Origin: Duganella radicis
Lineage (GTDB): Bacteria; Pseudomonadota; Gammaproteobacteria; Burkholderiales; Burkholderiaceae_D
Assembly (NCBI RefSeq): GCF_009720825.1
Contig: NZ_WNKY01000041.1
Span: 1 to 56,886 of the forward strand
DNA: 56,886 nt
Reading direction: 5' to 3'
Numbering within the stretch: the first letter of the stretch is position 1; each line of letters begins with the position of its first letter. Shown piece after piece: positions 17,787-27,214 of the stretch. The notes beneath the pieces were generated by a model. That model saw only the letters and a program-made list of their open reading frames with translations. It made no database searches and was not told the DNA's origin. A program made the position numbers and the translations under genes.

Positions 17787-20474
17787 CTATTTAACGCTGT
17801 ACTTGAACTGTCCCTGCTTGTTGGCGCTGACCTTGATCTTGCTGATCGCCGCGCCTTCCGCCATGCGGGTCAGTACCGATTCGGCGATCTCCGGCAGCAG
17901 CGTGCCGTTCAGGATGTTGTCCACGTTGCGGGCGCCGGAGTCCACTTCCGTGCAGCGCGCCAGCACCGCTTCCACCAGCGCTTCGTCGTAGCTGAATTCC
18001 GCCTTGTGGTTGACGGCGATGCGGCGCTCGATTTTCCCCAGTTTGAGCTTGATGATCTCGACCAGCACGTCGTCCGGAATCGGGTAGAACGGAATCACTT
18101 TCAGGCGGCCCAGGAATGCGGGCTTGAATTGCTTCATCAGCGCGGGACGGATTAATTCCTCCAACTCCTCCACCGGCGGCGGCTCTTTATTCAGGCAGGC
18201 CTGCATCATCGTGCCCGAGGCGACGTTGGAGGTCAGGATGATGATGGTGTTCTTGAAGTCGATCTCGCGGCCTTCCGCATCGTCCATCACGCCTTTGTCA
18301 AACACCTGGAAGAACAATTCCATCACGTCCGGGTGGGCTTTTTCCACTTCGTCCAGCAGCACCACGCTGTACGGATTGCGGCGCACGGCCTCGGTCAGCA
18401 CGCCGCCTTCGCCGTAACCGACGTAGCCCGGCGGCGAGCCTTTCAGGCCGGAGACGCTGTGCGCTTCCTGATACTCGCTCATGTTGATGGTGATAAGTTT
18501 GCGCTCGCCGCCATACAGGGTATCGGCCAGCGCCAGCGCAGTCTCGGTCTTGCCGATGCCGGATGGGCCGACGAACAGGAATACGCCTTTCGGCTTGTTA
18601 GGATCGTCCAGATTGGCGCGCGAGGTGCGCACGCGCTGCGCCACCGCTTCAATCGCATGCGGTTGCCCCAGCACACGCTGTTCGAGGTTTTCTTTCAGGC
18701 GCAACACGGTCTTGATTTCGTCCTTGACCATTTTTCCGAGCGGGATGCCGGTCCAGCCGGCGACGATTTCCGCCACCACGTGGCCATCCACCTGCACCGG
18801 CACCATCGGCGTTTCGCCTTGCAGCGCGCGCAGTTCGGCCACCATGGCCTGAATGTCGCGCGCCTCGCCGCCCCGGCCAGCCGCCTGTCCATCCGCGCCG
18901 GCGTCCGGTTGTGGCGGCACGCCGGCCGGCTGCGATGCGGCGGCGCGGGCGGCAATGATCTGCGCCGTCAGCGCTTTCTCTTTCTCCCAGCGCTCGGACA
19001 GCGCCTGGCGCTCGACATCCGCCGCCGTGCGCGATTCGCGCAATTCCTGCAAGCGCGCGGCCGGCGCGGTGCCGCCTTCGGCCTGCTCGCGCTCCAGCGC
19101 CGCCGCTTCGGCATCGATACGCTCGATCTGACGCGCCAGCGACTCGATGCGGGCTGGCGTCGCGTTCTGCCCCAGCGCCACCTTGGCGCACGCCGTATCC
19201 AGCACGCTGATCGCCTTGTCCGGTAGCTGGCGGCCCATGATGTAGCGATGCGACAGCCGCACCGCCTCGGTGATGGCCTCGTCGTACACGCGCACGCCGA
19301 AGTGCTTCTCCATCAGCGGCGCCATGCCACGCAACATGGCGCACGCCAGTTCCTCGCTTGGCTCCTCGACCTTCACCACCTGGAAGCGCCGCGCCAGTGC
19401 GGCATCCTTCTCAAAATACTTTTTATATTCGCCCCAGGTGGTGGCGGCGATGGTGCGCAATTCACCGCGCGCCAGTGCAGGTTTCAGCAGGTTGGCCGCA
19501 TCGTTCTGACCGGCCTGCCCGCCGGCGCCGATCATGGTGTGCGCCTCGTCGATGAACAGAATGATGGCGTGCGGGCTTTTCTTCACTTCGTCGATCACGT
19601 TCTTCAGGCGGTTCTCGAACTCGCCCTTGACGCTGGCGCCGGCTTGCAGCAGGCCCATGTCCAGCGTGTGGATCTCCACGCCTTTCAATACGTCCGGCAC
19701 ATCGCTTTGCGCGATACGCAGCGCCAGCCCTTCCACCACGGCGGTTTTGCCGACGCCGGCCTCGCCGGTCAGGATAGGATTGTTCTGCCGGCGGCGCATC
19801 AGGATATCGATGGCCTGGCGGATTTCCAGATCGCGGCCGATCACCGGATCGACCTTGCCATCGCGCGCACGCTGCGTCAGGTTGGTGGTGAACTGGTCCA
19901 GCGCCGGCGTCTTGCTGGCGGCGCGCGCTTGCAGTTCGCCGACCGGATCGCCGCCCTCGCCCGCTGGCGCCACAGGCTTCGCCACCGGCACCTCTTCCGA
20001 ACCGGCGGTGATCTTGTCCAGATTGTGCTTGATCTGCTCCAGATCGAAACGCGCAAACAGCTTGGAGCTGCGCGCCGCCAGCTGCGACAACTCGGTGTCG
20101 GTCAGCAGCGCTTGCAGCAGATGACCGCTGCGGATCTGCGCCTGCGTATCGTCCTGCAAATCCAGCGAGGCGATCAACCAGGCGTTTTCAAATAGCTTGG
20201 GCAAGCGCGCCGAGAACACCGGCGTGCGCGTATTGCCGTTCTTGAAGCGTCCCACTTCCGCGCGCAGGTCCGCTTCCAGTTGGCTGATGATGATGTCGCA
20301 ATGGCGTGCGATCACCACCACGTCACTCTTGGGCTGCTCCAGCAACGCCAGAAACAGATGTTCGATATCGACTTCGTACTGGCCCAGCGACACGCACAGG
20401 CTGGCGGCGCGCGTGGCGGCGGCGCGGCTGGTGTCGTTCAATTTGCCGATCAGCGTTTTCAGATTGATGCTCAT
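17787..20474 (-). CDS. clpV: TssH (ClpV) sheath-recycling AAA+ ATPase
   Basis: 895 residues from ATG 20474 (MSINLKTLIGKLND). The frame runs 56 codons further upstream over tssG, but the family starts here. It has a Clp N domain (1-150), first AAA with Walker A GEAGVGKTAV near 238 and ILFIDEAHTMIGAG, a coiled middle region (410-530), second AAA with GPSGIGKTETA near 636, and a D2-small domain at the end. ClpV extracts contracted TssB/TssC sheaths. Last gene of the tssBC operon; it converges on the hydrolase gene with only 14 bases between the stops. Confidence 0.97.
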   Translation of the reverse strand: MSINLKTLIGKLNDTSRAAATRAASLCVSLGQYEVDIEHLFLALLEQPKSDVVVIARHCDIIISQLEADLRAEVGRFKNGNTRTPVFSARLPKLFENAWLIASLDLQDDTQAQIRSGHLLQALLTDTELSQLAARSSKLFARFDLEQIKHNLDKITAGSEEVPVAKPVAPAGEGGDPVGELQARAASKTPALDQFTTNLTQRARDGKVDPVIGRDLEIRQAIDILMRRRQNNPILTGEAGVGKTAVVEGLALRIAQSDVPDVLKGVEIHTLDMGLLQAGASVKGEFENRLKNVIDEVKKSPHAIILFIDEAHTMIGAGGQAGQNDAANLLKPALARGELRTIAATTWGEYKKYFEKDAALARRFQVVKVEEPSEELACAMLRGMAPLMEKHFGVRVYDEAITEAVRLSHRYIMGRQLPDKAISVLDTACAKVALGQNATPARIESLARQIERIDAEAAALEREQAEGGTAPAARLQELRESRTAADVERQALSERWEKEKALTAQIIAARAAASQPAGVPPQPDAGADGQAAGRGGEARDIQAMVAELRALQGETPMVPVQVDGHVVAEIVAGWTGIPLGKMVKDEIKTVLRLKENLEQRVLGQPHAIEAVAQRVRTSRANLDDPNKPKGVFLFVGPSGIGKTETALALADTLYGGERKLITINMSEYQEAHSVSGLKGSPPGYVGYGEGGVLTEAVRRNPYSVVLLDEVEKAHPDVMELFFQVFDKGVMDDAEGREIDFKNTIIILTSNVASGTMMQACLNKEPPPVEELEELIRPALMKQFKPAFLGRLKVIPFYPIPDDVLVEIIKLKLGKIERRIAVNHKAEFSYDEALVEAVLARCTEVDSGARNVDNILNGTLLPEIAESVLTRMAEGAAISKIKVSANKQGQFKYSVK

Positions 20475-20487
20475 GTTCTTATCCTTT

Positions 20488-21570
20488 TTATGATGTGTGT
20501 ATCTCGTAGCGGACATCGCTGCGATCCTGCCGCTGCGCCTCGGTGACCAGGAAACTATCCCAGCCAAGGCGTCCGCCACAGCAGTCTTCATCCAGCCGCG
20601 CGCCCTGCACGTCCTCGGCGCGCAGCACCAGCTGCACTTCATATTCCAGCGACACGCCGGTGAACATGGTCAGCATGCTCTCCAGCGCGCGCGCCGCCTT
20701 CCCGCCGGGCAGGAAGGATTCGTAGCCTTCCAGGTCCAGCGGCCCTATCACCAGCCGCAAACGCAAATCGCGCTGCCACACGCGGGCGCCGGCCATGGCG
20801 CCGCCGCCCAGCACCGCGTTGGCCATGCCCAGCATGGTCTGCTGGCCGCCCGGCACGTCGTACCACGCGCCGATGAATTGTTCGGCGCGCACCGGCTGGC
20901 AGAAATACTCCGACAGCACGCGCGCGATCTGCACCGCCGATGCGGGCCGCTGGCTCATGGCGGTGGCGAAGTACGCCACCGATTCATCCAGCACGCCATC
21001 GCCGCCGTCCGACAGGCGGCGCCGCAGCGACGGGTTGTGCATGCCGGCCAGCGACAGCAACAACGGCAGGAATTCATCGCGGCCGCGCAGTTGGTACTTC
21101 AGCTCCAGCCGATACTTGCGCCACGCTTCATAGAACAGCGCCAGCGCGCGGTTGGAGAAGGTGTCGAGGAAAGCGCGCGGTCCCTCATCCTTCTGGTAAA
21201 GGGTGTGCGCGGCGATGCGCTCGGTGTAGTGCGCCGGCAGTGTGCCGCTGCTGCCCAAAAAGCCCATGAAGGCTGGGGTGATGCGGATGTAGCGCAGTTG
21301 CGCCGACTTCAAGGCTTCACCAAGGCTGTGCGCATCGGTGGCCATGTCGCGCGGTTCCGGTTGCAGTGTTTCCAACTGGCTGGCCGGGAAGCTGAGCGAG
21401 GTGGAATTCTGGAAGCGCAGGAAGTTGGCCACCGCGCCCTCGTCCGGCGCGCCATGCCGCTTGAGCCACAGCTCCAGCATGCGCACCGCCTGGAAATACT
21501 CGAAGCGATGCGGCTGGGCGAACAGGCGCTCGATTACAGCAGGCTCAAATCGCCGCTTCGTGGCAAGCAT
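20488..21570 (-). CDS. tssG: TssG T6SS baseplate protein
   Basis: 360 residues. The N-terminus (RRFEPAVIERLFAQPHRFEYFQAVRMLELWL) and the VANFLRFQNSTSLSFPASQ block are TssG/ImpH (VasB) signatures; further on come FLGSSGTLPAHYTE and FYEAWRKYRLELKY. TssG with TssF, TssE and TssK forms the baseplate wedge. It overlaps tssF by 37 bases, so the pair is translationally coupled, matching their tight complex. Confidence 0.95.
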   Translation of the reverse strand: MLATKRRFEPAVIERLFAQPHRFEYFQAVRMLELWLKRHGAPDEGAVANFLRFQNSTSLSFPASQLETLQPEPRDMATDAHSLGEALKSAQLRYIRITPAFMGFLGSSGTLPAHYTERIAAHTLYQKDEGPRAFLDTFSNRALALFYEAWRKYRLELKYQLRGRDEFLPLLLSLAGMHNPSLRRRLSDGGDGVLDESVAYFATAMSQRPASAVQIARVLSEYFCQPVRAEQFIGAWYDVPGGQQTMLGMANAVLGGGAMAGARVWQRDLRLRLVIGPLDLEGYESFLPGGKAARALESMLTMFTGVSLEYEVQLVLRAEDVQGARLDEDCCGGRLGWDSFLVTEAQRQDRSDVRYEIHTS

Positions 21571-23408
21571 CGCAGCAGTTCCTCTCCGTTTTTATTCGAT
21601 TTGATGACCAGCTGCGTGAAGCTGTTGGCGTGCACGTACAGACCAAGGAAGCGTTCGACGATCTGCGCAAAAGCGTGGATGCCGCTGCCGACGAAGGCTT
21701 CTTCATCCACCGTCAGCGTCACTTCAACGCCCCGCACCAGACAGGCGAACGGATTCCCCGGCAGCCAGGTGTTGGCCGCCTTGTGGGAGACGGCGACAAT
21801 GCCGCCGATCTGCCGCTGCGAGGCAGGTGAACGCGGCAAGTCGTACAGCGTGAGCATCTCGCGGAAAGCGTCGATGCCGCCGCCGGTCAGCGACAAATGG
21901 TTCAGCGACAAGTGCGAGATCAGGCGCCAGTGCGCTCCGCGTCCGCGCGCAAAGCGGTACGACGGCGTCGGCTTGCGCAGGAAGCTGATGGCGCGCACGC
22001 TCGATCCGCCCTCCAGAAACAGATCGCCGCCGCGCATGCCGTAGCTCAGGGAGGCCGGCAGGTCGCGGTTGGTGCAGCTGAGCTCCAGGCTCAGGGTATC
22101 GGTCTCCACCTCGGCCGGGTCGAAGTCGATATCGACGATGGAAATCTGCGTTTCATAGCCGGGGCTTTTCTCGGCGATGTCCTCGTCGCGCCGCGCCACC
22201 CAGTAGTGGCCATTCTTTTCCGGCGTCTGGCCGTGGCGCAGCGAATAGAACGGGCGGAATTCCTGCACCGACTCGCCCTGCGGCGTTTGCCGCACCAGCT
22301 TGACCGATTCAATCGACTGCACCGCGTAGGCAAAGGCGCGGCGCGCATCGGCCAGCACCGGGTAGCTGGCGGTGGCGTGCGTCAGCCGGATCGGTTCACC
22401 GCGCTGGCGGAACAGGTTGACCACCGGGGTGCAGCCCAGCAGCACGTTGTTGGTGCTGAGCGTGGCCAGCATGCGCGCCAGGTCGGAGTCCGTGCGCATG
22501 CCGGATAGCGCCAGATGCAGCGTCACCGACTTGCACCCCACAGGCAGCGCGCCGTTCATGGCGTGCAGGTCGATGTCGAAGAAGTTGAATTTCTCAGGGA
22601 AGCAGAAATACTCGGTCAGCAGACGGTAAGCGGTGTGCGAGCGCGCCGAGAAATCGATCAGCGCCTCGTCCTCGCCAAAGCCCACCGGCGACACGGGGAT
22701 CTTGTGCAACTGGCTCCAGCGGCCGTTGCCGTCCGCCTCCACATAAGCCGCCAGCGCGCGTGTGAACAGCGCATCGCGCAGCGCGGCGCAAAACGACGGT
22801 TCGCCGTCGATGAACACGCGTAGCTTGCCGAGGCCCAGCTGCGCCAGCGTCACCTGCTCCGCCGTGCAGGACAGGGTCAGACTGATGCTGGAAGTGGCTT
22901 GCGGCGGCGGACGCACCGCTTCCGGCGCGGCGATGATGGGCGCGAAGCTGGCGCCGTCCAGCGCCAGCGGCGCCACCGTCACCGGATAGGCGGTGCGAAA
23001 GGTGCAAGTGGCACCACGTACCGGGCGCGTGGTCAGCTGCGTGCCGCGCGCGATCTCGCTGGCGGTGGTCAGCTGCGCGGCGCCGCCGCTAAAGTCCATG
23101 CGCGCGATCGAGCACGATGGAAAAGGCCGCAGATAGTGCGGATACAGCACTTCAAACAGGGCCTCGGTAAATTCGGGATAATCGTCGTCGAGGCGCTTGG
23201 CGATGCGAGAATTCAGCAGCGCGAAGGACTCGATCATGCGTTCGATGTGCGGGTCTTCGCACACCTCGCCGCCGATCAGCAAACGGCCGGCGATTTTGGG
23301 GTAGCGTTCCGAGAATTCGCGCGAATAGCGGCGCAGGAATCCCAGTTCACGCTCGTAGTACGGCAGTAGTTGTTCCAATTTCTCAAACTCCCAGCGGCTG
23401 CGGGACAA
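21534..23408 (-). CDS. tssF: TssF T6SS baseplate protein
   Basis: 624 residues. It shows LLPYYERELGFLRRYSREFSERYPKIAGRLL at the start, the ERMIESFALLNSRIAKRLDDDYPEF block and EALFEVLYPHYLRPFPS, all typical of TssF/ImpG (VasA). The C-terminus keeps FVHANSF-like features (LYVHANSFTQLVI). It is the large wedge component of the baseplate, two copies per TssG. It overlaps tssE by 26 bases at its start and tssG by 37 at its end. Confidence 0.96.
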   Translation of the reverse strand: MSRSRWEFEKLEQLLPYYERELGFLRRYSREFSERYPKIAGRLLIGGEVCEDPHIERMIESFALLNSRIAKRLDDDYPEFTEALFEVLYPHYLRPFPSCSIARMDFSGGAAQLTTASEIARGTQLTTRPVRGATCTFRTAYPVTVAPLALDGASFAPIIAAPEAVRPPPQATSSISLTLSCTAEQVTLAQLGLGKLRVFIDGEPSFCAALRDALFTRALAAYVEADGNGRWSQLHKIPVSPVGFGEDEALIDFSARSHTAYRLLTEYFCFPEKFNFFDIDLHAMNGALPVGCKSVTLHLALSGMRTDSDLARMLATLSTNNVLLGCTPVVNLFRQRGEPIRLTHATASYPVLADARRAFAYAVQSIESVKLVRQTPQGESVQEFRPFYSLRHGQTPEKNGHYWVARRDEDIAEKSPGYETQISIVDIDFDPAEVETDTLSLELSCTNRDLPASLSYGMRGGDLFLEGGSSVRAISFLRKPTPSYRFARGRGAHWRLISHLSLNHLSLTGGGIDAFREMLTLYDLPRSPASQRQIGGIVAVSHKAANTWLPGNPFACLVRGVEVTLTVDEEAFVGSGIHAFAQIVERFLGLYVHANSFTQLVIKSNKNGEELLRCLPRSGDLSLL

Positions 23409-23877
23409 CGCGGCGCGCCTTGCTGATGGTGTAGTGCAGGCTTGAGGGTTGCAGGACGGCGTCGAAATTCACCGGCTCGTGCGCGCTATGAACCACCAGC
23501 AATGCGGTGATAGCGAAATTCAAGCGGTTGACGGCGTCCGCCCGCAGTTCCAGCGACGCCTGCACATTGCGCAGGCGCGGTTCGTGGCGGGCGATCGCCT
23601 TTTCCAGGCTGCGGCAGATGAAAGCGCGATCGTCTGCGCTCGACAGCGACAGGCCTGCAAAGTCATTCAGGCCATAGGTCGCGATCGACCGGCCGCATTC
23701 CGGAAAACGTTTCAGGAGATCCTCCGGGATCACGGCCCGCGTGTTCAGCAGCGCTTCGAGATCGCGCGCAACCGAATCCTTCAAGTCCTCGATGGACAAA
23801 CGCGATACCGTTCCGCTGCTGCCGTTGGCTGGCCCGTCCATCAGACGGTCGAACAAACCCGGAGTAAATCCCTTCAT
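23383..23877 (-). CDS. tssE: TssE gp25-like T6SS baseplate protein
   Basis: 164 residues. It begins with LFDRLMDG, typical of TssE, then SVARDLEALLNTR and the FPECGRSIATYGLNDFAGL block of gp25/lysozyme-related baseplate proteins. The family lacks lysozyme activity and joins the sheath to the baseplate. ATG 23877 lies six bases after the hcp stop. Confidence 0.93.
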   Translation of the reverse strand: MKGFTPGLFDRLMDGPANGSSGTVSRLSIEDLKDSVARDLEALLNTRAVIPEDLLKRFPECGRSIATYGLNDFAGLSLSSADDRAFICRSLEKAIARHEPRLRNVQASLELRADAVNRLNFAITALLVVHSAHEPVNFDAVLQPSSLHYTISKARRVVPQPLGV

Positions 23878-23883
23878 TGCAAA

Positions 23884-24375
23884 TTAAGCCGTCTTGTTGG
23901 AGGCCAGATCCCAGCCGCCCGAGGTGTTACCACCCGAACCACCGCCCACTTTCTGCTGGGTGTACTTCCACTTGACCTTCGAATATTTCAGGGCCACGTC
24001 TTCGGTCAGGATGTTGCCTGGTTCAACGGCTGGCGCCACGCTGGAGATCAGCACGTTTTCCAGTTCGATTTCGAAGTACTTCACGCGGTCGCCCTGGCCG
24101 TCGGCGCGCAGGAATTCCAGCTTGGCCTTGGGCAGGGTTTTGCCCGACGAGCAGTTTTGCAGCAGCAGCGGCGTGGCCAGGTCGGCCAGCTTGCTCACCA
24201 CGATATCTTTGTGTTCGGTGCGTTCGGCGGTGTGACCGCCGCCGGTCGACGCGGTGGCCGATTTCGGTTGCAGCACTTCCCAGTTGACCGATTTCACTTC
24301 GATCCAGTCTTTGTGGGTAGTATCTGCCGACTCGCCTTTAATGCCGTCGATTTGCAGGTAGACGTCGATTGCCAT
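23884..24375 (-). CDS. hcp: Hcp (TssD) T6SS tube protein
   Basis: 163 residues, the usual Hcp length. Blocks such as MAIDVYLQIDGIKGES, KDWIEVKSVNWEV, HKDIVVSKLADLATPLLLQNC and KYSKVKWKYTQQK are typical Hcp. A Gly/Ser-rich end (KVGGGSGGNTSGGWDL) is family-typical for the Hcp1 group. It forms hexameric rings stacked inside the sheath and is secreted. It is encoded between tssC and tssE; the tssC-hcp gap is 41 AT-rich bases and could carry extra expression signals, though I see no terminator or promoter in it. Confidence 0.97.
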   Translation of the reverse strand: MAIDVYLQIDGIKGESADTTHKDWIEVKSVNWEVLQPKSATASTGGGHTAERTEHKDIVVSKLADLATPLLLQNCSSGKTLPKAKLEFLRADGQGDRVKYFEIELENVLISSVAPAVEPGNILTEDVALKYSKVKWKYTQQKVGGGSGGNTSGGWDLASNKTA

Positions 24376-24416
24376 GGTATTCCTTTCAATGAAAAATAAA
24401 AATTAAAGCGAGTTGC

Positions 24417-25910
24417 TTAGGTTTTGGTCGATGCTGGAAGCTCCGCGACCAAACGGAGGGAGACGGACAGCTCGTCGAGCTGGAAATGCGGACGCAGGAA
24501 GGACACCGCGCGGTACACGCCCGGACGGCCCGGCACTTCCGACACCTGCACCGACGCTTCGCGCAGCGGGAACTGCGCCTTCTGCTCCTGGCTGGCGTTA
24601 TCGTCCAGCAGCACGTACTGGGTCAGCCAGCGGTTCAGGAAGTCCTCGACGTTGGAGGCGGCGGCAAAGCTGCCGATCTTGTCGCGCATCATGGCCTTCA
24701 TGTAGTGGGCGATGCGCGAGACCGCGAAGATGTATTGCAGCTGCGCCGACAGCACGGCGTTGGCGTTGGCGGCGTCGGAGTTGTATTTCTTGGCCTTCTG
24801 CGTCGACTGCGCGCCGAAGAAGGCGGCGTAGTCGGTGTTCTTGCAATGGACCAGCGAGATGAAACCGAGGTCGCTCAGTTCTTTCTCGCGGCGGTCGGTG
24901 ATGGCGATTTCGGTCGGGCACTTGAGCGCCACTTCGCCCTCATCGGTCTTGAAGGTGTGGGTCGGCAGGTCTTCCACCAGGCCGCCGCCTTCCACGCCGC
25001 GGATGGCCGCGCACCAGCCGTAGTCCTCGAAGGCCGCGGTCAGCTTGGTGCCGAAGGCGTAGGCGGCGTTACACCACAGGTATTTCTGGTGATCGGTGCC
25101 GTCCACGTCCTCCACGAAGTTGAAGCCTTCGACGGTGGCGCCGTCGGCCGGATTGAATGGCAGGCGGCCGAGGAAGCGCGGCAGGGTCAGGCCGACGTAG
25201 CGCGCGTCTTCGGATTCGCGGAACGATTTCCACTTGGCGTATTCCACCGTGTCGAATACTTTCGACAGGTCGCGCGGCTTGCCCAGTTCACTGTAGCTTT
25301 CCAGGCCAAACAGTTCCGGCGAGGCGGCCGAGATGAACGGCGCGTGCGCGGCGGCCGCCACGTGCGACATCTGCTCGATGAAGTACATGTCTTCCGGCTG
25401 GCGGGTGATTTCGAAATCGCCGATCAAGGCGCCGAACGGCGCGCCGCCGAAGGTGCCGAATTCCTCCTCGTAGACCTTGCGGAACATGGTGCTCTGGTCG
25501 AATTCCAGCGCCGACTGGAAGTCCTTCACCAGCTCCTTCTTGGTGGCGTTGAGCATCTTGATCTTCAGATTCTGGCCGGTGGCGCTGTGCTTGACCAGAT
25601 AGTGCAAGCCGGTCCAGCTGCTTTCCAGCTTCTGGAATTCCGGCGCGTGCAGCACGGCCGACAGCTGGGCCGAAATCAGGCGGTCCAGCTCCGCCACGCG
25701 GGCGTCGATGGTGGCGGCCAGGTTGTCGGAGACCACCACCGTGCCTTCCATCACCTGGTTCACCAGTTCGGCGATCAAATCCTTGGCGCGCGCATGCTCC
25801 ACGCTGGACTTGGCCACCTTGCTTTGCTCGACGATCTGGTCCAGCAGCGCCACTTCGGTGGCGGCCGAGTTGTTGGCAACTAAGCCGCCGGGAGTCAGTT
25901 GTGCGGACAT
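24417..25910 (-). CDS. tssC: TssC T6SS sheath large subunit
   Basis: 497 residues. VAELDRLISAQLSAVLHAPEFQKLESSWTGLHYLV, GAPFGALIGDFEITRQPEDM, PFISAASPELFG, RFLGRLPFNP and the C-terminal SEVPGRPGVYRAVSFLRPHFQLDELSVSLRLVAELP are signatures of TssC/VipB. With TssB it builds the contractile sheath, whose C-terminal region is recognised by ClpV after contraction. ATG 25910 lies two bases after the tssB stop. Confidence 0.98.
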   Translation of the reverse strand: MSAQLTPGGLVANNSAATEVALLDQIVEQSKVAKSSVEHARAKDLIAELVNQVMEGTVVVSDNLAATIDARVAELDRLISAQLSAVLHAPEFQKLESSWTGLHYLVKHSATGQNLKIKMLNATKKELVKDFQSALEFDQSTMFRKVYEEEFGTFGGAPFGALIGDFEITRQPEDMYFIEQMSHVAAAAHAPFISAASPELFGLESYSELGKPRDLSKVFDTVEYAKWKSFRESEDARYVGLTLPRFLGRLPFNPADGATVEGFNFVEDVDGTDHQKYLWCNAAYAFGTKLTAAFEDYGWCAAIRGVEGGGLVEDLPTHTFKTDEGEVALKCPTEIAITDRREKELSDLGFISLVHCKNTDYAAFFGAQSTQKAKKYNSDAANANAVLSAQLQYIFAVSRIAHYMKAMMRDKIGSFAAASNVEDFLNRWLTQYVLLDDNASQEQKAQFPLREASVQVSEVPGRPGVYRAVSFLRPHFQLDELSVSLRLVAELPASTKT

Positions 25911-25912
25911 GG

Positions 25913-26425
25913 TCAGTCCTCCTTCTTGTCGGCGGTTTGCTGACCCAGCACGGCCAGCTTCTCGGTGCTGTGCAGCACGTCGTTGAGGATGTCTTCCAGC
26001 TTGTCGTTGCCGGCCAGTTTGTTGCGCAGGTCGGCCAGCTTGGTGCGCGCCTCCAGCAGCTTGCGCAGCGGCTCGACCTGCTGCACCACCGCTTCCGGAC
26101 GGAAGTCGGCCATGGACTTGAACTTGAGGTCGACCGCGAACTCGCCGCCGCCCTCGCCCAGCTCATTCTTGACGCGGAAATTGGCGCGCGGCTCCACGCC
26201 TTTCAACACCTCGTCGAAATTATCGCGGTCCAGATTGACGAACTTGCGCTCCTTGAGGCGCTTCTGCTCGACTTCCGAATTGCCGCCGAAATCGCCCACC
26301 ACGCCCATCACGAACGGCAGTTCCTTGTTCTCGATGGCGTCGCCGATTTCAACGTCGTAGGTCATTTGTACCCGTGGCGGGCGGATCTTTTGCAGTTTTT
26401 TCTGCACGCTAGTGCTCTTGGACAT
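25913..26425 (-). CDS. tssB: TssB T6SS sheath small subunit
   Basis: 170 residues from ATG 26425, preceded by GGAGAGGGG-type purines; the open frame upstream of it is read-through of the lipoprotein gene. Blocks KLQKIRPPRVQMTYDVEIG, LPFVMGVVGDFGGNSEV, KFVNLDRDNFDEVLKG and a C-terminal amphipathic helix are typical TssB/VipA. Its partner TssC follows directly. Confidence 0.97.
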   Translation of the reverse strand: MSKSTSVQKKLQKIRPPRVQMTYDVEIGDAIENKELPFVMGVVGDFGGNSEVEQKRLKERKFVNLDRDNFDEVLKGVEPRANFRVKNELGEGGGEFAVDLKFKSMADFRPEAVVQQVEPLRKLLEARTKLADLRNKLAGNDKLEDILNDVLHSTEKLAVLGQQTADKKED

Positions 26426-26442
26426 GGCTTTCCCCTCTCCGG

Positions 26443-27045
26443 TTATTTCAAGGCGCCGAACGGATCGGCGCTGGATTCTTCCTGCTTGGCCTTGGCGCTT
26501 TTCTTGGCGCCGGCCTTGCGCGTTGGCGTGGCGGCCTGCTGCACCGGCGCCGGGGCCGGCGGCACCAGCACGGTCTCGCCCAGGCTTTCGCGCAGCAGCT
26601 TGGCCAGATCCTGCGACTCGGTGCGGATCGAGCCCGACAGGTTGTTCTGGCGGCTCAGGTCCGCCAGCGAACGGGTCGACAGGCGCAGGCCGCTGATGGC
26701 GATGATGCTGTTGGCCAGCGTGTCGTTCGGATCGCGCACCAGCACTTCCTGGGCGTTGATGATGGCGTCGCCGTACTGGCCGGCTTCGTAGCGGGTCTGG
26801 GCGATGCTCAGCCATGGCGATTTGTCGGACGGATAGGCTTCCGCCGCCTGCTGCCACAGCTTGACGGCCTGCTCTTTCTGACCGGTGCTGGAGGCGGTGC
26901 CGGCCTGGGCCAGCATGGATTGGAGACTCGGCTTGGCCGCCACCGGTGGCGCCACGGGGGTGGTGGTACAGGCGCTCAGCGCCACCACCGATACGATGGC
27001 TCCAGCCAGTTGCGCGGCCCGAGCGAAGGACAGTACGGTTGTCAT
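26443..27045 (-). CDS. TPR-type outer-membrane lipoprotein of the T6SS operon
   Basis: 200 residues. A signal peptide ends in the lipobox VALSAC, with the lipidated cysteine near residue 26 and no Asp at +2, so outer-membrane sorting is expected. Residues 45-120 form TPR-like helices (EQAVKLWQQAAEAYPSDKSPWLSIAQTRYEAGQYGDAIINAQEVL). The end is Ala/Lys-rich (KAGAKKSAKAKQEE). It opens the tssBC operon. No TssJ is present in the window, and TssJ is the usual T6SS lipoprotein, but this protein is not TssJ-like. It may be the system's outer-membrane link or a contact-sensing partner; this is inference from position. Confidence 0.75.
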   Translation of the reverse strand: MTTVLSFARAAQLAGAIVSVVALSACTTTPVAPPVAAKPSLQSMLAQAGTASSTGQKEQAVKLWQQAAEAYPSDKSPWLSIAQTRYEAGQYGDAIINAQEVLVRDPNDTLANSIIAISGLRLSTRSLADLSRQNNLSGSIRTESQDLAKLLRESLGETVLVPPAPAPVQQAATPTRKAGAKKSAKAKQEESSADPFGALK

Positions 27046-27214
27046 GCTTACCTCAATTTCGATATCAAAAAAGAATACTTAAAAAACAATTTCTGCAACT
27101 GGGCGCCACGTTATCAGAAATTTATTATTGACCGCGTTCAATTGAACTCAACCGTGCGCGACCTTTAAAAAAAGAAATGTTATTGTTCTGATACTTTCAA
27201 AAAAGGCATAGCAA
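27046..27214. promoter_or_regulatory. divergent promoter region between the tssB and tssK operons
   Basis: A 169-base AT-rich gap between ATG 27045 (minus) and ATG 27215 (plus). It must carry promoters for the sheath/baseplate operon and the tssK-tssL-vgrG2 operon. There are A/T-rich tracts around 27065-27090 and 27165-27205, but no element I can name with confidence. A GG-N9-GC sequence near 27097-27114 on the minus strand is one base short of the sigma-54 spacing. Confidence 0.5.

Noticed and set aside
27095..27116. Possible sigma-54 promoter on the minus strand before the tssB operon
   Set aside because: The GG and GC elements are nine bases apart instead of ten and the -24 box is TGGCGC, so the match is not acceptable.
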